Shown here: positions 26,833 through 39,654 of the stretch, piece by piece | Numbering within the stretch: position 1 is the first letter of the stretch | How the letters are laid out: each line of letters starts with the position of its first letter | Assembly: GCA_030159075.1 (NCBI GenBank) | Contig: BROG01000032.1 | Span: 256,001-320,000, forward strand | Origin: Atrina japonica | Lineage: Eukaryota > Mollusca > Bivalvia > Pterioida > Pinnidae | Direction: 5' to 3' | DNA length: 64,000 nucleotides | Notes under the pieces: generated by a model | What the model was told of the DNA's origin: nothing | Seen by the model: only the letters and a program-made list of their open reading frames with translations | The model's database searches: none | Program-made: the position numbers and the translations under genes

Positions 26833-28252
26833 AATAAAAAAAATTCACACTCAATAAACATCATGAAAAATTGACTGTATTGTGCAGAGGCCATTTATGC
26901 AAGGCAATTACAGTAAATGTTACTCAATGAGAGAAGGTATTACATCATCGATGAACAAGATGTGTCAAAGACTATATGGCATGATTAACCTACCAATCAA
27001 ATTTGTTAAAGTAACTATGTTTCTGATTTGTGAAATAGTAACTATGCTTCTGATTGGTTGAAATTTAGGTCAATTTGGAATCAGCTGAGTTTGATTGCTG
27101 TAAAATGTCTTGTTTACTATTTTTTGTTTCCCTTTCTTTCTGCCTTACTCGTGTACAATGGATATCTATCACAGTATTATCTCTGTATCTGGCAATGATG
27201 TATGGTGTAGGATGTAAGTACTGTTAGAAATGTCATTAAACATACCTCGGTGATTGTTTTTTAATTTCCATCGAATTTCCAAAAAGCTCTCCTTCATCAT
27301 CTACCGCCATTCATAACTGCTGTATGCTTAATTCTCAAAATGACATGACTATGTTAATATGCTTCACATTGCTTACACAGCTCTCCAAAGATCATTCACA
27401 TCAGAAAATGAAAATCTTTACCCAAAATTAAAACAAACATTGAATGTGAAAATTCTCATTTATTACAGCCTCAAAGAATGTTGATCACTCTACAACTTGA
27501 GACAGAAAACTCATCATAAGTAAGCGGCTTTCATATTTAGTGCTAAGATACATTTCAGTTTCTGCTTCAGGAAATCTTTCAACAGCAACTGGTTAAAATT
27601 GTTATAACACAACCATTTGTGATTTTTTATAACGATTAACACAGCGAGACCCCCAGGAGACTAAGAATTGAAGTAAAAATGAAATATATATGTTTATGAA
27701 CCAGTATGTGTGTGTTTGGAGGAGATGCAATGAAATCTTATAGAGACTGTAAACTGAGAAGCAGTTTGTGGCAGGAAGTCAACTTACACAATAAGAATAC
27801 CATTAAAACCTGATACATAGATACCAAAACTTGAAGAAATCTAAACTGATGAGATATACTCAAGATAATTTTGTACAAATTGTTGATAACAGTACTGAGT
27901 ATGTATATAAACTTTAGAGATGTCAAGTTTCATTGACAAGATTCTTTAAACAAAAGTTAGAATTTACGCTGTCTGATTACACAGACAAGGTGTCATCTCT
28001 CTCATTCTAACATTCTCTCTTGCTGTCAAGGGTCCAAGATCAAATAGTACTCCTCGACAAGTCAAAACTGGAATGTTGTGTCAATTATCCCCAGTTTTCC
28101 ATTTACTCTGGTATCTAAAATCAACAAGGAGCCCAAGACAATTACCAAAAAGCAGAAGGCGATATATATTTCCATCCAGGAATCCCAGTATGTGCAGCCA
28201 ACTGGTTTGTACACACTGCAAAGATAAAAAGAGATAAGAGACAGCTACTGAC

Positions 28253-28418
28253 CTTGCCCACTCCGGGTTGACCCAATCTTCCAGCCGTTCTGAGTAAACA
28301 TGGTGGGGCAGGGGGTGGTGCAGTCCTGATAACAATATGAAACTTTGTGGGAAACTGGGGCAGCTCTGGTTCCTGTTGATGATGTCTTTTCTTCTTTTTC
28401 CCCAGCTTTTGGGCAGCT
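28253..28418 (-). CDS. KIF26: KIF26-like kinesin, pre-motor linker exon
   Basis: 166-bp exon with acceptor ..ttttttttcag and donor gtcagtag. One leading base (A) completes a codon begun in the previous exon, probably AG|A for Arg, as in the family motif ARAAQKL. The encoded peptide runs AAQKLGKKKKRHH, then APPPAPPCLLRTAGRLG, and ends PGVGK. Vertebrate KIF26B has RAAQKL, a lysine-rich patch (SSKKKKH), PPPAPPCLLRAVNKV and GLGK immediately before its motor, so order and spacing agree well. This is the basic, proline-rich segment N-terminal to the motor. The preceding exon must end in phase 2; I did not identify it with confidence. Confidence 0.96.
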
Positions 28419-28769
28419 CTGAAAAAAAAATGATTGCAAATAAATTTATATGTAGCCCACACAATTCGTAACATACTAAATGTATAAAACGATGGCATCT
28501 TATTCTTGAACCAAAATTTAAACTACAATACTGTTGCAGAGTGTTGGGGAATCAAAACCTATTCGACATTAAGTGACACAATCTCCTCATATATGTATCT
28601 TTTGTCTCAGAAAAACTTCCCAACATGATCATGTTAACCTGTGTTTTTACTTCTCTACATATATGAGGTCTACTTTGCCTTTATACAAATCTTATACCAA
28701 TCTAATATGGGTAGATGGTCCATATATTTCATAGCTGTCTATATGACATAAAAAACACCAATAAACCTG

Positions 28770-28907
28770 CCATTGAAATATGGTCTTTCAAGACAGGTGA
28801 TCCCTCAAGAGAGGCTTTATTTACAGAATTATTCAACCAAGTTGGTTTTCAAAATGTGGTCTTTGATGACTGGTCTCTCAAGATAGGTTTCACTGTATAT
28901 CTACATG
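28770..28907. repeat. Dispersed 'taggtttcactgtat' repeat, copy 2
   Basis: Reads atatggtctttcaagacagg, gatccctcaagagaggcttt and gactggtctctcaagatagg, then tttcactgtat. It is the same phrase structure as 17395-17533 and 52325-52503. Confidence 0.5.
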
Positions 28908-31900
28908 TCTGAATGGTGGGTATACCTATAATATTACTGCATACAAAATGATATGGTAAAATATTCAACGACTCAATCCTTAATTGGGTGCTAATGTCCT
29001 AAAACATCTAACCTAACTTTTAATATTGTAAAATATTAAAAACCTTTTGAAGGGAGTGAATAAGTGTAAATCTGCTGTAGATAGTTACTTTAAAAGGGAA
29101 AAAGATAATTTCCTTCCATTACAAAACACACTTCTAAAACTCGTTTTCTTATATTTATAGCTTTATTACCTATATTGTAGCTTTGGTACAGAATGAGAGA
29201 GCTTATTTGGAAAACACCAAAAGAGCCAGCAGACATTTCTAAACAACAACCAAAAAAGAAAAAGGAAACCACATTTCCCTTTTCTTTTGCCGTTGCTTTG
29301 AAGAATGGAAAAGAAGGCAGACATTTGTTTAAATTTATTAGAAATTTTCATTTCTGTCTTTTATAGGCAGGACACATTTACACTGAAGCCCAGATGGAAA
29401 CCAAAACATTGTATGTCTCCTAGTTATTATCTTGATTGACCATTAAAGATTCAAACTGTCAAACTTGGACAGTTTGATGCACACTGCAAGTTGTTCAAGG
29501 CATATCTGCATATATATCGGCATGTACAAATCCATAGTTCTAGAAATTAAGATGTTTAAATGCTAAGCTGTCTACCAAGAAAACACTTTGAGAGATTTAT
29601 GTTTAAAGCAGTTTCACAACTTTAATTTTCTCTTTCTCTCTTTCCTCGGTATAATCAAAGTTTGGGTTGCCGATTTTTACTTTTAGTCCGACATTAATGT
29701 TGATTAAGAAATATATCTTGTTGGAGGCTCACTGTGAAAGCTATGTAAATGATGACTGGCTGTATATTCATTTTAAAAATACATGCAACTAATTAAACGT
29801 CTACTTAACTTCTACAAATAAATTTCTGAAAATTAATTTTTGTCAAAAACCACCCACTGTGCCATTAAAATCATTTCTTTCAGCTGCACTGTGCGATAAT
29901 TTCCTTATGTCCACGGAAGTAAATTTTTCAAACTGCAATATGCATCAACTTATGATCTCATTAAAAAAATTCTCACAAGATGCCTACGTTTAGATTTTAA
30001 CATACATTATGGGATTTCATTTGAAATCCTCACCGATGACGAGTACAACATTACTATGGCAACGGTGACAACAGGTTAATGTACAACATATTGATATCAA
30101 ACTAATTCCCTTGTGTTTCCTATACGGACATTGCAATATTCATTCAACACTTTAAAAAATCAACAGTTGTGAAATTTTCCCATGAAAGTGTTATGTTTAA
30201 TGAAAGACAAAAAGAAACATAAACAATTTAAGGAGAATTAAAGTTATATGAGAGTATTTTGGTTTTGTCACATCTCTCCAAAGAATAAGCATGGAAGATG
30301 AAATGATTTTCTGCTTGAGGGATTGGTTTATAATTGGTGGATCAAGAATATAACTCCAAACAGAATATTTTTTGTTTTCAAAACTACTTACTGGAGAAAA
30401 CTGAAACCATGAAAGTTTCAATCTCATACATTCCTACAAACATCCAAAATAAATACAAATTCTGAACAAAATTTGTCACATTATATAATTTTTCAGAGTC
30501 TTAGTAGAATTCACCTTTTTTGAGGCATCATGTAAATGAGGAAAAAACGGATACGTGAGAAGCAAAAGACACGTTAAATATACCATGGAACATGCTATAT
30601 AACAAAGTCCAGCATCATGACCTTGACCTTGAGAGTCAAACAATACCATTTATCTTATGATACCATTGTATATCAGCTTAAATAACATTTTTAAAGTAAT
30701 AGGAAAACCAAGAATTTTAAAGGGGCACAACAACGACCTTGACCTTAGGTGAGAACACAAAACTCAACCATACTTTCTGGTAATGAAATTATTTTTATTA
30801 TTTTGACTTAAATAATAGCAATACTAATGAGGTAGGAATTATGGAAAAGACAAATATAAAAAGTGTCCAATAAACTAAATCTATCATGTGATCCCCCTTC
30901 ACAATTCCTACATGTATATTGGTCTGATTATCCAACATCTATCGAACAATGTTTTAGGTGCTGGGTCGTGAGTAATCTGTTTCCGTTCTTGATGCACAAT
31001 GAGGTTGTCATACAAAGTCATTGTGTTGCACAAATGTAGTCCAATATATGATGAAACAAACAACTAAATATCAATACATTTCATAGGTTCAGCTCCCTCT
31101 GATACCAATCTGTACATGAGTACCATATAGATTGTATATCATAAGAGGGGCTATTTGACCTTGACCCAATTAGAGGTATCTAAGTCACAAGACATTATTT
31201 TGTATTATGTGATCAAGGCCATATGTACAACACATAAAAGTGGGTTGGGTACAGTCTGCTGTAGTTAATCATACATAACGTTTATGATGATGGTGATAAT
31301 GTCTTTGGCAGAAATCAGACGGTTTTTGTCACAGGTTCAACTCAAATGTTACATTTTCTACATTTTGGTAAGTCATCCAACATTTTTCATGGCTTCAGAA
31401 AATGAAAGTTCATGATGTACATGGTATTTATATGCTGTGTTTTGTATACATGGGATTAAAATAACAGATAAAAATCTTGTCCAAATTGATGACCTGGTAT
31501 ACACGTAGTAACCTTCTCCCACACAAAACTATGTGAAGGTAGCATTGGTTTGAATAAGTGCATTGAGGTCATATATGTACATATAAACACATAACATGAA
31601 ACTTGCTCTAAGTGGTCAGTTTTGTGGGAAGGGACAAAAATTACTACATGTATTTGAAATTAACTGCTATATACAAATAGTAATTTCAAATCATAATTCT
31701 AAAAGTGTGTACACGTATTTGAAATGGAATGCCAAACCCTTAGTGAGATTCAGTTTTGGAGTCTTACCCATGGGTAGAGATCTCTTTGTCACACCCTTTA
31801 TATACAATGTAGGGATTGGTTTTCTCCATCACTGATATAGTATGAAAGTGCGGTATATTGGCAAACACACATTTTCACTTCACTGCACTTAAACGCTCTA

Positions 31901-32319
31901 GTAGTATTTGTCAGTTGTCTGATGGATCTCACTATTACCACATTCTTATTTTGAAATGATAACAAAATCTTCTGAACATTCATATTTCAACAGCTGATTT
32001 GAAACAAGATTAATTCATGCTAGTGAGGCTAATTACAGCAGAAAGTAAATAGGAGTGATATGTCATCTGTAAAACATAACACAACTACATCTATATACAT
32101 GTATCTGTAGAATACAAGATGTACCAAGGCAAAGTGGAACATACAGGGTCTGTCAAATGAGACACACATGTATAGTTGTACCAAGGTAAAGTGGTACATC
32201 CGGGTAGAGTCAAAAACCAAAACCATACCAAAAATAGGTTGTACAGGTAAAACATAATTGCCTTGCATGGACTCCATGTAGTACTGAATCTCTAATACTT
32301 TTGTGATGACAAGTGGTTT

Positions 32320-32545
32320 GTCACCCCCGTTATGATTTGATTTAGACTCGTTGCATTTGTAAACAATTGTGCCAATTTATCTTGGTAGACCTGTACTACT
32401 GTAGCCAATATTTCTGTACCTAAAAAAAAGTCATCCCTGTTATGATTTAATGTAGACTTGTTGTACTTGTAAACATGAAGGAATTTATCTTGATAGACCT
32501 ATACAGTCATGTTTACTACAGAAAAAAGATCATCTCTTCTATTAT
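32320..32545. repeat. Degenerate tandem repeat, unit ~100-110 bp
   Basis: Two clear units start gtcacccccgttatgattt (32320) and gtcatccctgttatgattt (32430). Both are followed by tgtaaac and tttatcttggtagacct-like segments. A third, partial unit starts near 32529 (atcatctcttctattatgg). Confidence 0.75.
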
Positions 32546-33439
32546 GGTCACTTCGTTTAGAAAGTAGGTCGCAATATTCTAATTTGCTTGTTTTTTTATT
32601 TCATTTGCGCTGCAATAATAGGTACCTAGGCTTAATAACAATAAATAGATAGAGAATTTTCATAGCTGTTTTGAAATACAAACCGAGACCTCTCCATACT
32701 CCTGCCAAAACATCTCCCTAAATTGTTTTCAGACATATCTCAGATTCTGTAATTTGGAGAGCCATTTACCAAATGTCAACAACCGCCTGAATGAAACATA
32801 CATACGTCAAAGTCATGGAAATTATTCAAACTATGTCTAATTTCCAACAGAAAACAGTCCCAGGACAGGACTCTGTTGCATAGATCATATACAGAAGTAA
32901 AGCCATTTTTACATCATCATCAACTGCTCTGATGGTATAAACACTGGGCATTTAGTTACCAAAATCTTTCTAAAACTGAGATAACATCTAAATGAAGTTG
33001 ACTTCTGGTCCTGTAATTTTGATGGTCACATATAACAGTTGGTCCTTACATACAGGTTTAAACGCTGAGGTAAGCAACTCTTCAAACATTGGGTTAGCAT
33101 ACATAAACATGTTGACAAAGAGTCCATATACACTGTATGCAGCATACACTTTAAGTACAGGATATACATTATATCTTAACATAGATCTATGATATATAGT
33201 CCAAATTATACATCTACTATCTGATCCATACATGCAGTGTGTATATATATATAAAGTCTATATGCCTTAAACATATTTTTAGTCCATAAACATGTACCAC
33301 ACAGTGTTGGTATATATGTCACATAGTTTGTGATCCATACACAAGTAGGTCAAAGTTTGTATAGTGATGCTTCTAGAATATATGGTCAATTAGCAAAGGA
33401 ACAATTAGACCGTAATCATGCAGTCCTTATACTTCTGAA

Positions 33440-33762
33440 GGACAGACAGATAGACTGACAGACAGACAGGCAGACAGACAGACAGGCAGGCAGACAGACA
33501 GACAGATAGATAAATACATAGATAAATACAGATAGATAGACAGACAGATAGACAGAAAGGCAGACAGACTGACAGGCAGACAGACAGACAGGCAGTCAGA
33601 TAGATAGATAAATAGATAGATAGATAGATAGATAGATAGACAGAAAGGCAGACAGACTGACAGACAGACAGATAGATAGACAGACAGATAGAGAGAAAGG
33701 CAGACAGACTGACAGACAGACAGACAGATAGACAGATAGATAGATAGACAGACAGATAGATA
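33440..33762. repeat. (GACA)n/(GATA)n compound microsatellite
   Basis: About 320 bp of interrupted tetranucleotides GACA, GATA, GGCA and AATA. Overlapping minus-strand frames of up to 127 residues rich in Ser, Cys, Leu and Tyr are products of the repeat, not genes. Confidence 0.97.
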
Positions 33763-34931
33763 TACATATACATGCAACCATAAGTCACATTGCCTATATC
33801 ATTTTGATAATTCCTATAAAGCTAGAATCTATTATGAACATGTTATCTTTTGTAAGTTAGATAATTGCAAATAGGTTCCATAAATGTGAGATTATAATAA
33901 TAGTTCTCAAAGTGCCTTCAAAACTTTCATATTTTACTAATAAAATGATGAAGTAAAGACTTCTTGGGATGTAGATCTTTGGGATCAATTAGATATGTAA
34001 TTTCGGCAAACCATGGGAGATGGAATTTATCTGAAATACCTGCATTCAGGTTTTTCTTCTTTGAAAACCGATTCTAAATATTTTCTTTAGGTACATCTTC
34101 ACATGTGAAACATATGAGATGTATGTTTTGTTACATAAAGGTGTTTGTTGCATGCAAAGGTGCACCTGATTTCAATTACGAAGTAACATTGTGCTGAATA
34201 ATCTTCGAGCAAAATGAACCTTTAAACTCCATCGTTACAAAATCTGAATCATTACTGAAATGAGTTCGTTTTTTAGTTCTCTATCTGTGTAGAATAAATT
34301 TCAGACAATTATTTACAGATGCTAAAATCCCATGGAAAAAATTGAATTTCTATAACTGTGAAGTCTTTTGTGGCAGTATGTTCTGTTTTCACACTGACAC
34401 TCGTGTTTATATTCAAACAATCAAGTCCGGTGATTTTGAACTCCAAGCCTGTGTACATTTTGCCCTTTGATTTCCTATTTTAAATTTCATAGTAGGTTGA
34501 ATATTTGCAATTGCAAATCATTGTCAATACTGACTTAGGGTAAAAAATATTATATAATATTAATTCCATTCTGATTTAATTGAGTTGTAATTATCTTTCC
34601 GTAGATCAAATTTACACAATCTGTACGTCCTTGGTGCGGTAAACAATGTATAATCACCTCAACTCCAAAACAAACATTGCAACATGACGGTTATATCAAT
34701 ACGATCATATTTTCACATACTTGAACCCGGCTAACCAATAATCTTTTTTTTTTTTCAAATTGTCACTATTGTTAACCAGAATGATCTGATTAGAAAAATG
34801 AAGAAAAAAAATTGATAGCAAAATAAAAATTCATTATGATAAAGTAAGTGGCCAACATAAAACAAAATCAATGTTAAGTCATATAAAGTAAAGAAAAATA
34901 AAGGAAACGAAAGAAAAGGCAGAATCTTAAG

Positions 34932-34990
34932 CCTCATGTCTGTGTTGTAGTATGGGTGTTACCTCATGTCTTTGTTGTAGTATGGGTGTT
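34932..34990. repeat. Two-copy tandem repeat, unit ~30 bp
   Basis: Two copies of cctcatgtctgtgttgtagt followed by atgggtgtt. Confidence 0.9.
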
Positions 34991-35655
34991 TATTTACATT
35001 AATTGTAAGAAAGACATATTTTGTAATATAATAAGAAATGATGGATACAAATAAATCAATTTCTAACACAATATAATGATACAATTTAGATTCAAAAGAC
35101 TGAATGCCGATTTACGGTCTATAAATTGTGTGTGTTTACTGGCGTATTGTTTCAACAATTTGACAAGCTTAAACTCTAAAAGTGACACTTACAGTTCAGT
35201 TGTCACTGCAAACCTAATCATACAATATAAACACCAATAAAATCAATTATTGCTTTTTGAAAACGCGGGGCTCTTGAGAAATAAACTAAATACTGGCAAA
35301 TTAAAACTTTTGTCCCATCCTGAATAAAAACGATGCAACATTGAAACTAAAACGGAAAAACTGGGTTGCTGTAATGTATCATGTTGACATATATACTATA
35401 ATGCATTGCATGGTTCTATTAATTACGGAAATCTGCACTTTCGATCATTTTCAAACAGTTTCATTGTTATTCTGTCAACACTGCTTGAAACTTTAATTCA
35501 AATATTTATGCATATGAGTGAAAACCGAATAATTTTACAATCTAGCAATATACATTTATGCATGCTACATTTTCACAACCTGGACAATTAGCTCTCCATT
35601 TATGTCACTAGCTTATTGTTTGAAATTTATTACGTGTTTATGCTCACATATAAAG

Positions 35656-35865
35656 TGGTGTTTTATGCCACGCTAAAGAAAATTTTATTTGTAAAGTGGC
35701 GGCCAGTTTTTTGGTTTTTTTTTTAATGGTGGCAGGGTAAATCCAGTTACACAAGATCACATGGAAACTCGTTCAAATAATCAGCTTAGGTTCCACCAGG
35801 GCTCCAGTCTGCAGTGACTAGAGGTAACAACAGGGCTCTGGTGAGAGCCCCACAAAGGCCCCCTG
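35656..35865 (-). mobile_element. tRNA-derived SINE, family 1, copy 2
   Basis: Diverged copy. It shows gtgttttatgccacgctaaa, gtggcggccagttttttgg, gcttaggttccaccagggct and a shortened tRNA-like head (ggggccttt... in reverse). Same orientation as the copy at 7421. Confidence 0.75.
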
Positions 35866-36096
35866 GTCTGATCTGCTGAATATCTATAGGATGGAGTAAG
35901 ATTGTGAGGCCAGAGTGAGGAAAATTTAATTGATCATTTTCATAAAAAAAGATGAATGCTGCGAACATATCTAAACAAATAAGAAAACGTTGACCACTAT
36001 AGTGAAATGGGCAAGACTTTACTTACTTCTTCATTAGAATGAATGACTTCCCATGATCTAAACCCAGATGAAAGAAGGCTTGTAATATGGCTGATT

Positions 36097-36296
36097 TTGT
36101 TGGTTTATATGGTGTATCACGCTACAGTCAACCATTTTTCAGTTACATGTTTATGGTGGCGGCCAGTTTTTGATGGTGGTGGCGAGAATCTGATTACAAT
36201 GTACCCAGAAAGAGACCACTGGCCATTTACAGGTACTCTGTTAAACATTCTCTCAAAATCAGTGGGACTTGAACCCATCCTGACTATGGCTGATAA
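36097..36296 (-). mobile_element. tRNA-derived SINE, family 1, copy 3
   Basis: Contains caaccatttttcagttacat, ggtggcggccagtttttgat, gattacaatgtacccag and acttgaaccca (reverse of a B-box). The tRNA-like 5' head is truncated. The short open frames on both strands over it are by-products. Confidence 0.8.
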
Positions 36297-36575
36297 TTTA
36301 TAATACAAAGTGCACTACAATTGCACTTAATCCCAAAATGGAATCAGATTTAAAAATCAACGAAATATTACATTTACTTTAATTTGCACATATTCTTCAA
36401 TAAACAGTTTCAATACAAAAAGTGCCTTAGTGAAAAAAAAAAATGATGCATAAATGTTCACATTTTACAAAGAATACTAAATTTGCCAAAATGCTACACC
36501 AAACACCATAATACAGGTCTAGCGTGATACGTGATGGTCTGTAATGTTTATGAGTGCAGTGAGCATTTGACAAAA

Positions 36576-36706
36576 AACAAGATGTATTTGTGAGACACAA
36601 ATGCCCCCGGTCCCAACTTTATATGTAAGTAGGATGGAATTACGGACAGAGAGACAGACAGATGGATGATCCAAACACTATATGCCCCTGGTGGGGCATA
36701 TAAAGG
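36576..36706. repeat. Dispersed 'acaaatgccccc ... tatatgcccc' repeat
   Basis: Starts acaagatgtatttgtgagac and acaaatgcccccgg, continues with ggacagagagacagacagat, and ends actatatgcccctggtgggg catata. This resembles a repeat I recognise as common in bivalve genomes. It could be a fragment of a larger element. Confidence 0.6.
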
Positions 36707-39540
36707 TATCTCAAAAACTGAATTCTGAAAAATAATTTTGCATATTCTCTCGACTAATTCTAGAAAGAATGAAAAATGATACTTGATAGAAAATTTTAGA
36801 TATACTCTATTCAAATGGTGAAAAAAAAAAAAGAAAATGAAAATTTTCATATCACTCTTTAAAATCACCATACGAACTTCCCTCCTTTGGAAAAAACAGG
36901 CAAGATTCAATCTATAATTATAGAAGTAAAAAGAATGTTGGAAGAAAGTCAAACAATTTTCATTCTAGCAATAAGTGTGAGAAAAAGATCCATTACCTGT
37001 CTTTAGTAACCACTGCAACATTCATTTTAAAATGCTAGTAAAATCCAAAACTCCCAAATTAATCACCATCAGAAAGCATGTTGTCACTAAATATAGTAGT
37101 CACAAGTTATACAGATTCATAGGTAGAAAGCTTTCATCAGGTCCCTCCAGTAATCTTTCCCACGCGACTTGTCAATCAAACCCAGAATTCAGTACAACCA
37201 TTTACATGATATGCTCCTGTGATGAAAACTTTCTATTCTCATTTAATGCAGGCCGTAAACAACAGTAGGCTTGATGAAGATTGTAAACTCCAATTATTTC
37301 TTCATTTTCTCCCAGAAGTTAGGCCCAGCTGTATAGAACATCAGTTATGAATGTTAGAGACGAAAAACGCAAAACGCAAAAGTATGGGAACAGTATGCTG
37401 CATAAAAAGTTACTATACACTCAGAAAGACCTGAATCCAATTTACATCCACAAAATGTCTGGACATCACTCTTCACATGTCCACAAGTTGCCTGAAGTCA
37501 CCAGTAGGAAATACACAAAGTTTGTATATATATCATATCTCTATATCCTTCACTGCAACTGATATGCCTTCTTCTAATAATCACTGATAATCTACAGCCA
37601 TGTCACATGACACTACTCTCTAGAGAGAGATCCCATCCATTATTACCTACCAGCTCTACATATCTTTCAATATAGAGTTAATCAATCGCTACAGCATCCT
37701 ATAAGTGCTCTAAGTGGTCAAGATCTGTATTCAACATGCACAGGCATTAAAGTCTACTTGACCACTGGTCAAATTACTATTCTAAATACATAAAGCAAAC
37801 TTTGGCTTTAACAGCCAGTTCCGACAGGAAAGATGTTTCAGTATTTATGTGAAGATCTGCAGTGTCGGCATACAAAGAGTGGATTTGAAGTATGTGTGAA
37901 AATTCTGAAATATGAAAGTTAGTACACAGCAAAAGTGATAGGTAGTTACCTCGGTAAACACTTTTGATATACATATATATATATATACATTTTGATGTTT
38001 TTTGTTTTCATTCAATGTTCTGTTGGTATTGATAAATTCATAAACAATACCTGAGGGGAAAAATGAAATATAAAAAGCTGCAATACTGAAACACATTTTC
38101 TCGATAGTATTGGTAGCTAATAACGGCAATTATATACGTAGCCTAAGCATTTTCTGCTTGAGTGTCCCCATAGCCAGTTAAGCGTAGTATATTTGAACTC
38201 CAATTCATCAATAGGTTGTTTATCATTCTCACAAACTAAACATTTTGCATTTATGACACACAGCCAGGCTTTGGACCCATCTATATTTTCTCGGTACAGA
38301 TCTATAGAATATTGGAAAGAGAGGAAGATTGATGTATTAGACTCTGCCAGAAATGAGATAATTATTTTAATGAATTATTGAGATTGGAATCTTGAGTCTT
38401 CAAGTTCTTCTGATACAAATGACCTTGCTGCTATAAATATTTTTTTATGTGTACAATGTAACCTAGAAAATCCAAATAATATTTAATTTAAAAAAAAAAA
38501 TATTCCACTACTCAGTAAGTATCAAGGTTGTGAAAACTGGGTATTGTGTATGTGTGTGTGCATGCATAGGTGTGTGTGTGTGTATGTGTGTGCGTGAGGG
38601 GGTGATTTGTAAAAGATTGGATAAGCATATTTCTGGGTGGGGAATGGGGATGTAGGAGTATAAATATCCCTGACGGTTTTACAAAGTCTTATAGAAATCT
38701 CATTGAAAATGAAAGAATGTGTTACAATATATGGCTCTTTACAATTATTTTTTCCCCTGACCTCCGCAAACCTGAGTTTGTACCTTTCCAATTGGGAATT
38801 TTGCGATATTTCCACAAATTCACGTTCAGTTGCTGTTGTTGATATCTACATGCATGTGGAAAATTATAGGCGGATTATCAAATAAAAATGAAACTGAGTT
38901 AAATTGACCAAAAACTGAATGTCGGTGTGCCTGTTATATGTAATGTTATATGTAAGCTATGCATCTATCTGTATATCTCTCTTTATACAGTAAATAACTT
39001 GTGGTAATCAAGTGGAACATGATAAATGATCAATTATAAACTACAAAAAGATATCAACATACAGCAAATATGTGGATGTCAATTTATATAAGTATATACT
39101 CCATCAACCAATCAAATGGCTCCATCTCTACATACAAGCTAAATGGGATATCTATACCTAATAAACTGCAGAACAATCTTTGGGGACATGTTGAACACTT
39201 TTATAACATACAAATGGGATCCTAATTGGAATGCAAAGCTTGTATTTGACCATGTTCCCAATACTTTTCATCCAATTTACAATCACTTTATTTGGTCAAA
39301 ATTAAATAAAAGCAGACATTTCCTTATCAATGACTGGAATTTATCATCAGCCAGAACACTTATCGATAAATTTATATATACTTTAAAAAACAGAATCCCT
39401 AAATGGATTGTCAGGGAAACAACTGGAAAAATGTTTCTGTAATTATCTAGTATTTTGTAGACATGGTTCTGTGAACCTTTTTGATTTATTGCTCAGCTGA
39501 TATATATAAACCTCATTGCATGCCATAAAGAATTGAAATT

Positions 39541-39555
39541 ATATATATACATGTA

Positions 39556-39650
<95 letters not shown>
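39541..39650. repeat. (AT)n microsatellite
   Basis: Over 80 bp of uninterrupted AT preceded by a short mixed ATGT part. The length may be unreliable in an assembly. Confidence 0.97.

Positions 39651-39654
<4 letters not shown>

Larger units (their letters stand above)
1888..28252 (-). other. 26.4 kb intron of the KIF26-like gene
   Basis: Phase-0 GT-AG intron with donor gtcagtag at 28252 and acceptor ..ttttccatag at 1888. It contains the minisatellites, SINE copies and foldback elements listed separately. Stretches without a listed element (for example 5.0-7.4, 13.0-15.8 and 18.1-20.1 kb) are AT-rich non-coding DNA in which I see nothing further. A few weak protein-like frames inside it are described as findings. 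Confidence 0.85.

Noticed and set aside
33405..33788. Overlapping 116-127 residue Cys/Ser/Leu-rich frames, minus strand
   Set aside because: Direct translation of the GACA/GATA microsatellite; three frames are open for the same reason.
38193..39442. Two plus-strand frames (62 and 99 residues) as remains of a retrotransposon
   Set aside because: No reverse transcriptase or integrase motif could be recognised, and the DNA between them is not open.
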